DNA of 64,000 nucleotides from Veillonella rogosae JCM 15642 (GTDB taxonomy: Bacteria > Bacillota > Negativicutes > Veillonellales > Veillonellaceae), in the NCBI RefSeq assembly GCF_002959775.1, contig NZ_PPCX01000008.1, positions 62,001-126,000 of the forward strand, in the 5' to 3' direction. How positions within the stretch are numbered: the stretch's first letter is position 1; each line of letters opens with the position of its first letter. The notes beneath the pieces were generated by a model. That model was not told the origin of the DNA, searched no databases, and saw nothing but the letters and a program-made list of their open reading frames with translations. This document shows positions 34,321 through 41,212 of the stretch, one piece after another. The position numbers and the translations under genes were made by a program.

Positions 34321-35006
34321 GTGAACATATCTTAATTATTGAAGACGATTTGGATATTGCCAATATTGAACGTGATTATTTAATGGTGGCAGGTTATGAT
34401 GTAACTATTATGACTAATGGTACAGATGGTATCGAAGCAGCTTTGAATACGCCTGTAGACCTTATCATCCTTGATGTTATGTTGCCAGAAATGGATGGCT
34501 TTGAAGTTTGCCGTCAAATTCGTGACAAAGTTCGCGTGCCAATCGTTATGGTAACGGCTCGTCTTGACGATATCGATAAAATCCGTGGTTTAGGCGTAGG
34601 TGCTGATGACTATATTGAAAAACCATTCTCTCCATCTGTATTGATTGCAAAGATCAAAGCTATGTTGGCGCAATATAAGCGTTTAACAGAGCGCGATGCA
34701 ATGGAAACTAATGCGATTCAATCTGGTGAAATTCGTCTTGATCCTAAGATGATGAAAGTATGGGTGAATGAAAGAGAAGTTCATCTTAAAAAGAAAGAAT
34801 TCCAATTGTTAGAATTCTTGATGCGCAATCGCGATATTGTATTTAGCAAAGAAGAATTGTACTCTCGCGTATGGGGACTTGATTCCTATGGTGATTATGC
34901 TACGGTAGCGGTACATATCAATCGTTTGCGTGAAGAAATTGAGGATAATCCATCCGATAGTAAGCATATTATTACAGTTTGGGGTGTAGGTTATAAATTT
35001 GTTTGA
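34317..35006 (+). CDS. OmpR/PhoB-family response regulator
   Basis: A 229-residue regulator. The receiver domain has the acidic pocket EDD (10-12), the phospho-acceptor D53 in LIILDVMLPEMDG, and the conserved Lys in EKPFSP. The C-terminal winged helix ends with VAVHINRLREEIEDNP and WGVGYKF. It is translationally coupled to the kinase gene. Likely targets include the neighbouring sRNA and htrA promoters, but no direct-repeat operator is obvious to me. Confidence 0.94.
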   Translation: MSEHILIIEDDLDIANIERDYLMVAGYDVTIMTNGTDGIEAALNTPVDLIILDVMLPEMDGFEVCRQIRDKVRVPIVMVTARLDDIDKIRGLGVGADDYIEKPFSPSVLIAKIKAMLAQYKRLTERDAMETNAIQSGEIRLDPKMMKVWVNEREVHLKKKEFQLLEFLMRNRDIVFSKEELYSRVWGLDSYGDYATVAVHINRLREEIEDNPSDSKHIITVWGVGYKFV

Positions 35007-35126
35007 TAATTGATAAGGATATTCATATTATATTCACGTTATTCGTGGCTGTTGATTAAATATGAATTTATAGAGGATTATTATATAGATATAATCAAAG
35101 TTTTAACAATATTTTATAATGTTACT

Positions 35127-35154
35127 TTGATAATTTAGATATACAATGTATACT
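35127..35154 (+). promoter_or_regulatory. Promoter of the candidate sRNA
   Basis: TTGATA (35127-35132), a 16-base spacer and TATACT (35149-35154). Transcription should start near 35161. Confidence 0.65.
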
Positions 35155-35160
35155 AATTCT

Positions 35161-35337
35161 AGTAAGGCTGAAGTTTGATTCCGGAAAAGTACAAACTAAA
35201 CTTCTCTCTCTTAATAAGTTCTCTCTCAAACTTTTCTGGGTCATATATACTCTCTCTCTCAACAGTCCTTACACTCTCAAACTATATGCATAAAGGGCAT
35301 TCCTAGCGACGGCTAGTGAATGCCCTTTATGTTTTTA
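35161..35337 (+). ncRNA. Candidate sRNA with repeated CUCUCUC tracts
   Basis: About 175 nt are bounded by a promoter and an intrinsic terminator. The ends of the body close as a stem: gtaaggctg (35162-35170) pairs with cag-t-ccttac (35263-35272). A second hairpin pairs agtttg with caaact. Four unpaired CU-rich tracts lie at about 35203-35211, 35220-35227, 35250-35260 and 35273-35278. These are complementary to GAGAG-type ribosome-binding sites. No ORF is seen. It lies between a two-component system and htrA. An alternative is an unusually long 3' UTR of the regulator gene. Confidence 0.5.
35292..35337 (+). terminator. Terminator of the candidate sRNA
   Basis: aaagggcattc (35292-35302) pairs with gaatgcccttt (35318-35328), with an inner ctag/ctag stem, followed by ATGTTTTT. 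Confidence 0.88.
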
Positions 35338-35361
35338 TAATAATTGTCATAAATTGTTTTC

Positions 35362-35390
35362 TTGCATTGTAAAAGAATGAGTACTATAAT
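35362..35390 (+). promoter_or_regulatory. htrA promoter
   Basis: TTGCAT (35362-35367), a 17-base spacer and a perfect TATAAT (35385-35390), about 50 bases before the ATG. Confidence 0.75.
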
Positions 35391-35440
35391 AGTTTCATCA
35401 AAATTGATTTTATAAAATTGATTTTAAGAAGGAGATTTAC

Positions 35441-36538
35441 ATGGAATTTTCAAAATATAAGAAAACTGTCATTGCTTGTGCTATTGCCTTGGGTATTGGT
35501 GTGAGTGGTGGATACTATTTCTTTGGTAGTCCTAGTCATACACAGCAAACAACAGTAAGAGAACAAACAAAACAATCTAAACCTATTACTGAAACACGTA
35601 ATACCTATGTAGTGCAGGCTGTTAAAGAATCTGGTCCAGCGGTAGTTGGTATTACTACACAAGTGTTCCAAAAGGATATCTTTAACCGTACCATCTATGC
35701 TGGAGAAGGTGTTGGATCTGGTGTGCTCATAGATAATGAAGGACATATTGTAACGAATAATCACGTTGTAGCGGGTGCTAAAAATGGTGAAGTTACTGTA
35801 TCTCTATCTGATGGCTCTACTGTAACAGGCACCGTTATTGGCACCGATTCACAAACGGACTTAGCCGTTGTTAAGATTAAACCTCCCAAAGATATTAAGC
35901 CAATCAAAATCGGTGACTCCGATTCTGTACAGGTAGGTGAGCCTGCTATCGCTATTGGTAACCCTTTAGGCCTTGAATTTAAAGGCTCTGTTACATCTGG
36001 TGTTATCAGTGCTTTAGCACGTACTATTGATGAACAAGGGCAACGGTTCCCGTTGATTCAAACGGATGCAGCCATCAATCCTGGCAATTCCGGTGGTGCC
36101 CTCATCAATGCGGATGGTGAATTGATTGGTATTAATAGCTCTAAAATTTCCAAAGAGGGTATTGAAGGTATGGGCTTTGCCATTCCAATTAACTCTGCTA
36201 TGACTATCGTTGATTCTATTATTAAAAATGGTAAGGTCATTCGCCCGTATATCGGTGTGTGGGCTGTAGATCGTCAAACGGCAGCTCGAAATAATGTAAG
36301 TTATGAAGGGGATGGACTTCTGATTGTTCAACTTGATTCAAACGGCCCTGCAGCACAAGCTGGCTTAGTAGAAGGTGATACCATTGCTCAAATTGATGGT
36401 AAGGACATCACTACATTACTTGAATTAAAAGAGAGAATTGATGCTAAGAGCCCTGGCGATACAATTTTAGTATCTTATACTCATAATGGAAAAATGAAAA
36501 GCACACAGATTAAATTAGGCCAAGCAACTTCAAAATAA
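35441..36538 (+). CDS. htrA: HtrA/DegP-like serine protease
   Basis: A 365-residue envelope protease. An N-terminal anchor or signal (VIACAIALGIGVSGGYYFF) is followed by a trypsin-like domain with the triad H108 (TNNHVV), D140 (TDLAVVKI) and S217 (NPGNSGGAL). One PDZ domain covers about residues 255-355 (GLLIVQLDSNGPAAQAGLVE). It should degrade misfolded exported proteins. GAAGGAG precedes the ATG. It has its own promoter and terminator and lies downstream of a two-component pair, as htrA genes often do. Confidence 0.93.
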   Translation: MEFSKYKKTVIACAIALGIGVSGGYYFFGSPSHTQQTTVREQTKQSKPITETRNTYVVQAVKESGPAVVGITTQVFQKDIFNRTIYAGEGVGSGVLIDNEGHIVTNNHVVAGAKNGEVTVSLSDGSTVTGTVIGTDSQTDLAVVKIKPPKDIKPIKIGDSDSVQVGEPAIAIGNPLGLEFKGSVTSGVISALARTIDEQGQRFPLIQTDAAINPGNSGGALINADGELIGINSSKISKEGIEGMGFAIPINSAMTIVDSIIKNGKVIRPYIGVWAVDRQTAARNNVSYEGDGLLIVQLDSNGPAAQAGLVEGDTIAQIDGKDITTLLELKERIDAKSPGDTILVSYTHNGKMKSTQIKLGQATSK

Positions 36539-36579
36539 ATAACTGATGTTAGAGTAAATAGATTGTTTTAAAATCAATA

Positions 36580-36611
36580 AAAAATCCTCATCCCTTGGAT
36601 GGGGATTTTTA
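36580..36611 (+). terminator. Terminator of htrA
   Basis: aaaaatcc (36580-36587) pairs with ggattttt (36603-36610), with an inner catcc/ggatg stem. Confidence 0.88.
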
Positions 36612-36761
36612 TGTTGTAGCCGAAGTATGTGTGATACATATAGGGGGACATGAGTAAAATTAGAAAAAATTAAGATAGTTTTCTCCTTATAAAAGTAGAT
36701 AATATCGGTGTTTATAGGTTGTTAAGGTCAAGAGTTTATGTTTTGTAAAATATATTTTTAA

Positions 36762-36790
36762 CAAGGTACCTTGCATTCCAAGGTACCTTG
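36762..36790. promoter_or_regulatory. Double palindromic operator of the padR operon
   Basis: Two exact copies of the 12-bp palindrome CAAGGTACCTTG (36762-36773 and 36779-36790) are 5 bases apart; the whole element is also a palindrome in outline. They cover the -35 box and part of the spacer of the promoter below. They are probably the site at which the PadR protein represses itself. Confidence 0.7.
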
Positions 36791-36799
36791 TGATATTAT
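36771..36799 (+). promoter_or_regulatory. Promoter of the padR operon
   Basis: TTGCAT (36771-36776), a 17-base spacer and TATTAT (36794-36799). The -35 box is formed partly by the end of the first palindrome, so operator binding must exclude polymerase. About 75 bases of leader follow. Confidence 0.6.
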
Positions 36800-36875
36800 G
36801 TATTTGTCAGTACATGATAGTGACCGTAAGAGAGCTTTCACGTTGGCAGGTAGGCACAGCCTAAAGGGAGGAACT

Positions 36876-37205
36876 ATGCAAGTTCAATTAAAAAAAGGTG
36901 TTATGGATATGCTTGTGCTAGCATTATTAACACAAAGCGATCGTTATGGGTATGAAATTGTCAGCACCATTTCAGAATACATTGAAATTTCGGAAGGAAC
37001 TATATATCCATTATTTAATAGATTGAAAAAAGAAAAGTATGTTGAAACGTATTTGAAGGAGTCCACCACAGGACCATCTCGAAAATATTATCACATCACG
37101 GTAGACGGCCGTGCAGCATACAATCAGATGCGCCAAGAATGGGATGAATTTTCTGGTGTCATCAATATCCTGTTGAGAGGAGTTGATTATAATGGACAAA
37201 AATAG
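36876..37205 (+). CDS. PadR-family transcriptional regulator
   Basis: A 109-residue winged-helix protein (MQVQLKKGVMDMLVLALLTQ). The motif SDRYGYEIVSTISEY, then ISEGTIYPLFNRLKKEKYVE, and the wing GPSRKYYHITVDGRAAY are typical of PadR. The start at 36876 follows GGGAGGAA; a longer frame upstream covers the promoter and is not used. It overlaps the next gene by 14 bases. It probably represses this operon through the double palindrome and responds to an unknown effector, perhaps an envelope stress. Confidence 0.92.
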   Translation: MQVQLKKGVMDMLVLALLTQSDRYGYEIVSTISEYIEISEGTIYPLFNRLKKEKYVETYLKESTTGPSRKYYHITVDGRAAYNQMRQEWDEFSGVINILLRGVDYNGQK

Positions 37206-37767
37206 TTTTTTAGAAGCACTGCGCAATATATTTAAGCAGGCACGCGTTGCCGATGTAGAAAGTATCATAGAGGTTTATGAGGAACATTTTGCTGTAGGTT
37301 ATGAAAAAGGCCTTACAGATGGTGAAATTATTAAATCTTTGGGGACCCCAGAGGAGATTTATGCATCCTATGTGGATGCTGGTATTATTACTGATACGTT
37401 AGGGCAAGATGGTGGTGAAAGTAAAGCTGTAAATATGCAAGAAATTTATGCTCGCTTTGATGACTACAAAGAGCGTTTATTGCCGCAGTTACCAGGAATG
37501 GCTAAAAAAGCATCTAAAACCTTATTATCCATAGGTAGTGGTTTATCATATATTGTGGGGGTTCTTATCTTTATTATTACGCCGGCAATCCTGTATTTAT
37601 TAGGTAGCTCTTGGCAACCATTCGAGAATGTAACGGCATTTCCTGCATTATCATTGGTAACTTTAGTTGCACTTGGTGGTGTAGGTCTCTTTGGGGGCCT
37701 TACATGTATCTTTATTGGTATTGAACTTCGTGGTGTACGCGAACGTTATTTCAACAATGTAGATTAA
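37192..37767 (+). CDS. DUF1700-like membrane protein
   Basis: A 191-residue protein. The N-terminal region (FLEALRNIFKQARVADVESI, then YEEHF and SLGTPEEIYASY) is the DUF1700 pattern commonly found next to PadR regulators. The C-terminal half has two long hydrophobic helices (SYIVGVLIFIITPAILYLLG and the following VALGGVGLFGGLTCIFIGI). The ATG at 37192 has GAGAGGAG upstream and overlaps padR. Function unknown; DUF1700 proteins may sense membrane state or support the adjacent regulator. Confidence 0.8.
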   Translation: MDKNSFLEALRNIFKQARVADVESIIEVYEEHFAVGYEKGLTDGEIIKSLGTPEEIYASYVDAGIITDTLGQDGGESKAVNMQEIYARFDDYKERLLPQLPGMAKKASKTLLSIGSGLSYIVGVLIFIITPAILYLLGSSWQPFENVTAFPALSLVTLVALGGVGLFGGLTCIFIGIELRGVRERYFNNVD

Positions 37768-37776
37768 GGAGGACCT

Positions 37777-38175
37777 ATGAGACGAATTATAATTGCTGCC
37801 ATTCTAACTGTAATCAGTGCTGTAGGGGTAGGTACATCATTTGCTGTAAATGATTTACCAAATTTTGGTGAATGGATGAAAACCAATGAACAACAGTTTA
37901 GAAAACCACATAGACATGATGGTCCTAATATGCATATGAATCAACATATGATGGATAGAAATAATCAAATGATGCGTCAAGATGGTATGGGGCCTAATAA
38001 TGGTCAATATATGTACCAAAATTGTCAAAACCAAATGATGCGTCAAGATGGTATGGGACGAAATAATGGTCAGTATATGTATCAAAATGGTCAAATGCCG
38101 CAAGGGGGCCAACCAAATGGTAATGCACCACAACAACAAAATAATCAAGGTACATCACAAACTACACAAAACTAA
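37777..38175 (+). CDS. Secreted Met/Asn/Gln-rich repeat protein of unknown function
   Basis: A 132-residue exported protein (signal MRRIIIAAILTVISAVGVGT, cleavage near SFA). The mature part is low in complexity: a His/Met segment (HRHDGPNMHMNQHMMDRNNQ), two near-identical 22-residue repeats (NQMMRQDGMGPNNGQYMYQN type), and a Gln/Asn/Gly tail. The Met and His content suggests metal binding, and the Asn/Gln content suggests a disordered or aggregating chain; both are guesses. It is the last gene of the PadR operon, 9 bases after the DUF1700 gene with GGAGG in between. Confidence 0.68.
   Translation: MRRIIIAAILTVISAVGVGTSFAVNDLPNFGEWMKTNEQQFRKPHRHDGPNMHMNQHMMDRNNQMMRQDGMGPNNGQYMYQNCQNQMMRQDGMGRNNGQYMYQNGQMPQGGQPNGNAPQQQNNQGTSQTTQN
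37966..38097 (+). repeat. Two tandem 66-bp repeats in the secreted protein gene
   Basis: Unit 1 (37966-38031) and unit 2 (38032-38097) both start CAAATGATGCGTCAAGATGG and encode 22 residues each. They differ at only a few bases, so copy number could vary between strains. Confidence 0.8.
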
Positions 38176-38204
38176 CCATATTTTATGAGTCCTTTTCTTT
38201 CATA

Positions 38205-38352
38205 AAATAATAGAGACCGTGGTCATGAAAGTGCATTCATGGCCACCGTAGAGCCATACACTCTATGTGATACATTCGTATCAGAATCTCTCTCTTACAC
38301 ACAATAACTACACACAAACAAAAAGAGCTCCTCAGTGAAGGAGCTCTTTTTG
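38205..38352 (+). ncRNA. Possible 3'-UTR-derived structured RNA
   Basis: Downstream of the PadR operon the transcript can fold into gtggtcatgaa/ttcatggccac (about 38219-38246), gatac/gtatc (about 38269-38282), an unpaired CTCTCTCTTACACAC stretch, then a terminator. There is no ORF and no clear separate promoter. The CU tract resembles the candidate sRNA at 35161, so it may be a processed sRNA. Low certainty. Confidence 0.3.
38320..38352. terminator. Bidirectional terminator between the PadR operon and pyrE
   Basis: aaaaagagctcc (38320-38331) pairs perfectly with ggagctcttttt (38340-38351). Confidence 0.9.
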
Positions 38353-38360
38353 TGTGTATT

Positions 38361-38948
38361 TTATTTAATATGTTTAGAACCGCGTTCTGTCATAGCTACG
38401 CCATCTTTACAAAGAGGGCATTCTTCCTGTTTATACGTAGGAACTTCGAGGTTAAGTAAAGCTTGTACTTTTTCTTGAGGTACGCCAAATTCTGCTTTGC
38501 CGCCTGAACGGTTAACGAGTAGGCCTACACCAACGATTTCGCCGCCAGATTGGTTAACTACGTTAACTACTTCTTGTACGGAACCGCCAGTTGTTACGAT
38601 ATCTTCAACGATAAGTACGCGTGTACCAGGTTCAATTCTGAAACCGCGACGTAAAGTCATAACGCCTTTTTCGCGTTCTGTAAAGATTGCACGTGTATCA
38701 AGTGCTTTACCAACTTCGTGAGCTAGTAAGATGCCACCAGTCATAGGGCCAATAACAAGCTCAACGTTTTGATCACGGAAGCGTTCAGCTAATTCTTTAC
38801 AAAGTGCTTCTGTATATTTTGGATGTTGCAATACGTTGAATTTTTCAACGTACATTGGGCTATGGAGACCAGATGTCAAAAGGAAGTGACCTTCTAAAAT
38901 AGCTTGAGTGTCGATCAGTAATTGTTTTACTTCTTGTTCTGTCATCAT
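38361..38948 (-). CDS. pyrE: Orotate phosphoribosyltransferase
   Basis: Makes OMP from orotate and PRPP in de novo pyrimidine synthesis. The 195-residue protein has the PRPP-binding loop VLIVEDIVTTGGS and the catalytic region FTEREKGVMTLRRGF. The C-terminal tail contains CPLC, present in one PyrE subgroup. The ATG overlaps the pyrF stop (ATGA). Confidence 0.94.
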   Translation of the reverse strand: MMTEQEVKQLLIDTQAILEGHFLLTSGLHSPMYVEKFNVLQHPKYTEALCKELAERFRDQNVELVIGPMTGGILLAHEVGKALDTRAIFTEREKGVMTLRRGFRIEPGTRVLIVEDIVTTGGSVQEVVNVVNQSGGEIVGVGLLVNRSGGKAEFGVPQEKVQALLNLEVPTYKQEECPLCKDGVAMTERGSKHIK

Positions 38949-39664
38949 TTGGATACCTTCTCCATTTCTTCAATAATTAAACGAACTGCTTCACGAGGAT
39001 TTTCAGCTTGTGTAATAGGGCGGCCGATAACGAGGCGAGATGCGCCATCTTGTAATGCGCTAGCAGGTGTAGCAACGCGTTTTTGGTCGTCTGTTGTTGC
39101 AAAGGAAGGACGAATACCAGGTGTTACGATGAGGAAATCATCGCCACATGCTTCGCGAATCATTTTAGCTTCTAAGGCGGAGCACACAACACCATCCATC
39201 CCGCAATCTTTAGCGAGCTTAGCAAGGCGAATTACTTGATCGGAAATAGGTAGTTGGCCACCGATAGCAGTCCAAGATTCATCGTCGAAACTAGTTAAAG
39301 CAGTGATAGCCAATAATTTTGGTCGCTCAACGCCTAGTGTTTCACCGCTTTCACGAGCTGCCTCTACAGCGGCTTTCATCATGACAGGGCCACCTTGACC
39401 GTGCAAAGTGATTAAACTAGCGCCGAGACGTGTTAAGGAAGAAACTCCATGGGCTACGGTGTTTGGAATGTCGTGCAATTTCAAATCAAGAAATATTTGT
39501 TTGTTTTGCTCTTGTAAAAAGCGAATTGTTTTTGCTCCTTCGGCGTAGAATAGCTCCATTCCGACTTTGTAAAAGCTAACCGCATCACCGAGGGATAATA
39601 CGATTTCTTTCACAGCATCCATCGTGGATACGTCAAGGGCAACGATTAATCTGTCATCTGCCAT
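38945..39664 (-). CDS. pyrF: Orotidine-5'-phosphate decarboxylase
   Basis: Converts OMP to UMP. A 239-residue TIM barrel (LIVALDVSTMDAVKEIV) with the catalytic Lys-Asp network DLKLHDIPNT, then TLHGQGGPVMM, TPGIRPSFA and the phosphate-binding end RLVIGRPITQAENP. GGAGGTTGC precedes the ATG. It is coupled to pyrE. Both genes are divergent from the salvage cluster at 39853. Confidence 0.95.
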   Translation of the reverse strand: MADDRLIVALDVSTMDAVKEIVLSLGDAVSFYKVGMELFYAEGAKTIRFLQEQNKQIFLDLKLHDIPNTVAHGVSSLTRLGASLITLHGQGGPVMMKAAVEAARESGETLGVERPKLLAITALTSFDDESWTAIGGQLPISDQVIRLAKLAKDCGMDGVVCSALEAKMIREACGDDFLIVTPGIRPSFATTDDQKRVATPASALQDGASRLVIGRPITQAENPREAVRLIIEEMEKVSK

Positions 39665-39852
39665 GTTGCAACCTCCATACTACATATATATCTAAATAAT
39701 TTTCACATACTGAGGGCCTATCTGTCAATCAAAATTGGTATGAAAGAGGTGATTATTGGTCACCTTTAAGCGGTAGATTATAGTCTATTTCATGCTATAA
39801 TAAGGAGAGTAAATGAATATAATTCTTATATATAGATTTTGAAAGGAGTCCT

Positions 39853-40482
39853 ATGTTAGATTTTGTTGCATTAGACTTTGAAACAGCAAATAAATTTAAA
39901 AATAGTGCGTGCTCCTTGGCGGTTATTACCGTAAAGGATGGACAAATTACCAAAAAGGCCTATAGCATCATCAAACCTCCGTTTATGAGCTTTGATGATG
40001 AGTGTATTGAAATTCATGGCATTCAGCCAAAGGATGTTCTCCATGAAAAGACCTTTGATCAATTGTGGAATGCCATTTATGAAAACCATTTAAAAGGGAA
40101 TATCATGGTAGCTCACAATGCGAAATTTGATATGAATGTATTGCGTGCTACATTAGATTATTATAAAATCCCTTGGCCAGAACTCGATTATGCATGTACA
40201 GTGAAACTTTCACGTGCAGTATGGCCAGATTTAGTCAATCATAAGTTGAATACTATGGCAGCCTATTTGGGAGTTGAATTTAAACATCACTATGCGCTAG
40301 ATGATGCGGAGACATGTGCAAAGATTGTGTTGGAGGCTGCTAAGGTAAAAGGTGTTAACAGTTTGCCAGATTTGCTGAAGGTTACAGGTGTACCATTAGA
40401 ACCATTTATTGATGAAAAAAATCGCTCTGCTCAAGAGGCTTTGCATAAAGAGCCAGAACCAGAGCAAATGTCGTTCTTTTAG
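39853..40482 (+). CDS. DnaQ-like 3'-5' exonuclease with a clamp-binding tail
   Basis: A 209-residue DEDD-family exonuclease. Exo I is VALDFETAN, Exo II is MVAHNAKFDMNVLR, and Exo III is HHYALDDAETCAKI with the final catalytic His and Asp. The C-terminal EPEPEQMSFF ends in a QxxxF-type motif that resembles beta-clamp-binding peptides. It may proofread or process DNA ends; it is not fused to a polymerase. AAAGGAG precedes the ATG. It is the first gene of a cluster with deoC, 14 bases apart. Confidence 0.85.
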   Translation: MLDFVALDFETANKFKNSACSLAVITVKDGQITKKAYSIIKPPFMSFDDECIEIHGIQPKDVLHEKTFDQLWNAIYENHLKGNIMVAHNAKFDMNVLRATLDYYKIPWPELDYACTVKLSRAVWPDLVNHKLNTMAAYLGVEFKHHYALDDAETCAKIVLEAAKVKGVNSLPDLLKVTGVPLEPFIDEKNRSAQEALHKEPEPEQMSFF

Positions 40483-40496
40483 TTAGGAGAGGTACT

Positions 40497-41159
40497 ATGT
40501 TAGGTAAAGAATTATTGGCTTATGTGGATCATACATTATTGCGGCCAACCGCTACATGGGATGATATTAAAGAAGTTTGTGATGCTGGTGTAACATATAA
40601 AACGGCATCCGTTTGTATTCCACCAGATTTTGTGGCATCCGCTCATGAAGCGTATCCGAAACTTAACATATGTACCGTTATCGGGTTTCCTTTAGGATAT
40701 GAAACGACAGAGGTGAAGGTAGCTGAAACGAAACAAGCCATTGAAGAAGGGGCCTCTGAAATCGATATGGTGATAAATCTTGGCGATGTAAAGCAAGGCG
40801 ATTTTGAGGCTGTAACGAATGAAATCGGGGCCCTTAAAGAGGCTTGTGGCGATAAAATCTTAAAGGTTATTATCGAAACTTGTTATCTTACTGATTCTGA
40901 AAAGGTGGCCCTCTGTAAATGTATCACCAATGGTGGGGCAGACTACATTAAAACTTCTACTGGTTTTGGTAGCGGTGGCGCTAGCCTTGAAGACATTCGT
41001 CTATTCAAGAAACATATCGGCCCTAATATACAAATTAAGGCCGCTGGCGGCATTCGATCCATTACAGATATGAAAGCTTATATTGCGGAAGGTTGCAGCC
41101 GTATTGGCGCTAGTGCAGCCGTAGAACTATTAAAAGATCATTTAGACGAAGAAGTATAA
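40497..41159 (+). CDS. deoC: Deoxyribose-phosphate aldolase
   Basis: Splits deoxyribose-5-phosphate into glyceraldehyde-3-phosphate and acetaldehyde. The 220-residue class I aldolase has the Schiff-base lysine in DYIKTSTGFG, with EIDMVINLGDVKQGD and KAAGGIRS. It works with the phosphorylase and deaminase that follow in deoxynucleoside breakdown. A terminator separates it from pdp. Confidence 0.95.
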   Translation: MLGKELLAYVDHTLLRPTATWDDIKEVCDAGVTYKTASVCIPPDFVASAHEAYPKLNICTVIGFPLGYETTEVKVAETKQAIEEGASEIDMVINLGDVKQGDFEAVTNEIGALKEACGDKILKVIIETCYLTDSEKVALCKCITNGGADYIKTSTGFGSGGASLEDIRLFKKHIGPNIQIKAAGGIRSITDMKAYIAEGCSRIGASAAVELLKDHLDEEV

Positions 41160-41162
41160 TAG

Positions 41163-41195
41163 AAAACCACCTAGGCAATGCTTAGGTGGTTTCTT
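41163..41195 (+). terminator. Terminator between deoC and pdp
   Basis: aaaccaccta (41164-41173) pairs with taggtggttt (41183-41192). The T-run is short, so read-through is likely. Confidence 0.75.
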
Positions 41196-41212
41196 AGAAT
41201 GGCGGTGTAACT

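Noticed and set aside
35171-35280. CT repeats considered as a phase-variable microsatellite
   Set aside because: The tracts are short, interrupted and outside any coding or promoter spacer region; an RNA function explains them better.
37855-38148. 97-residue minus-strand ORF opposite the repeat protein gene
   Set aside because: It is a shadow of the tandem repeats, with no ribosome site; the sense frame has a signal peptide and operon context.
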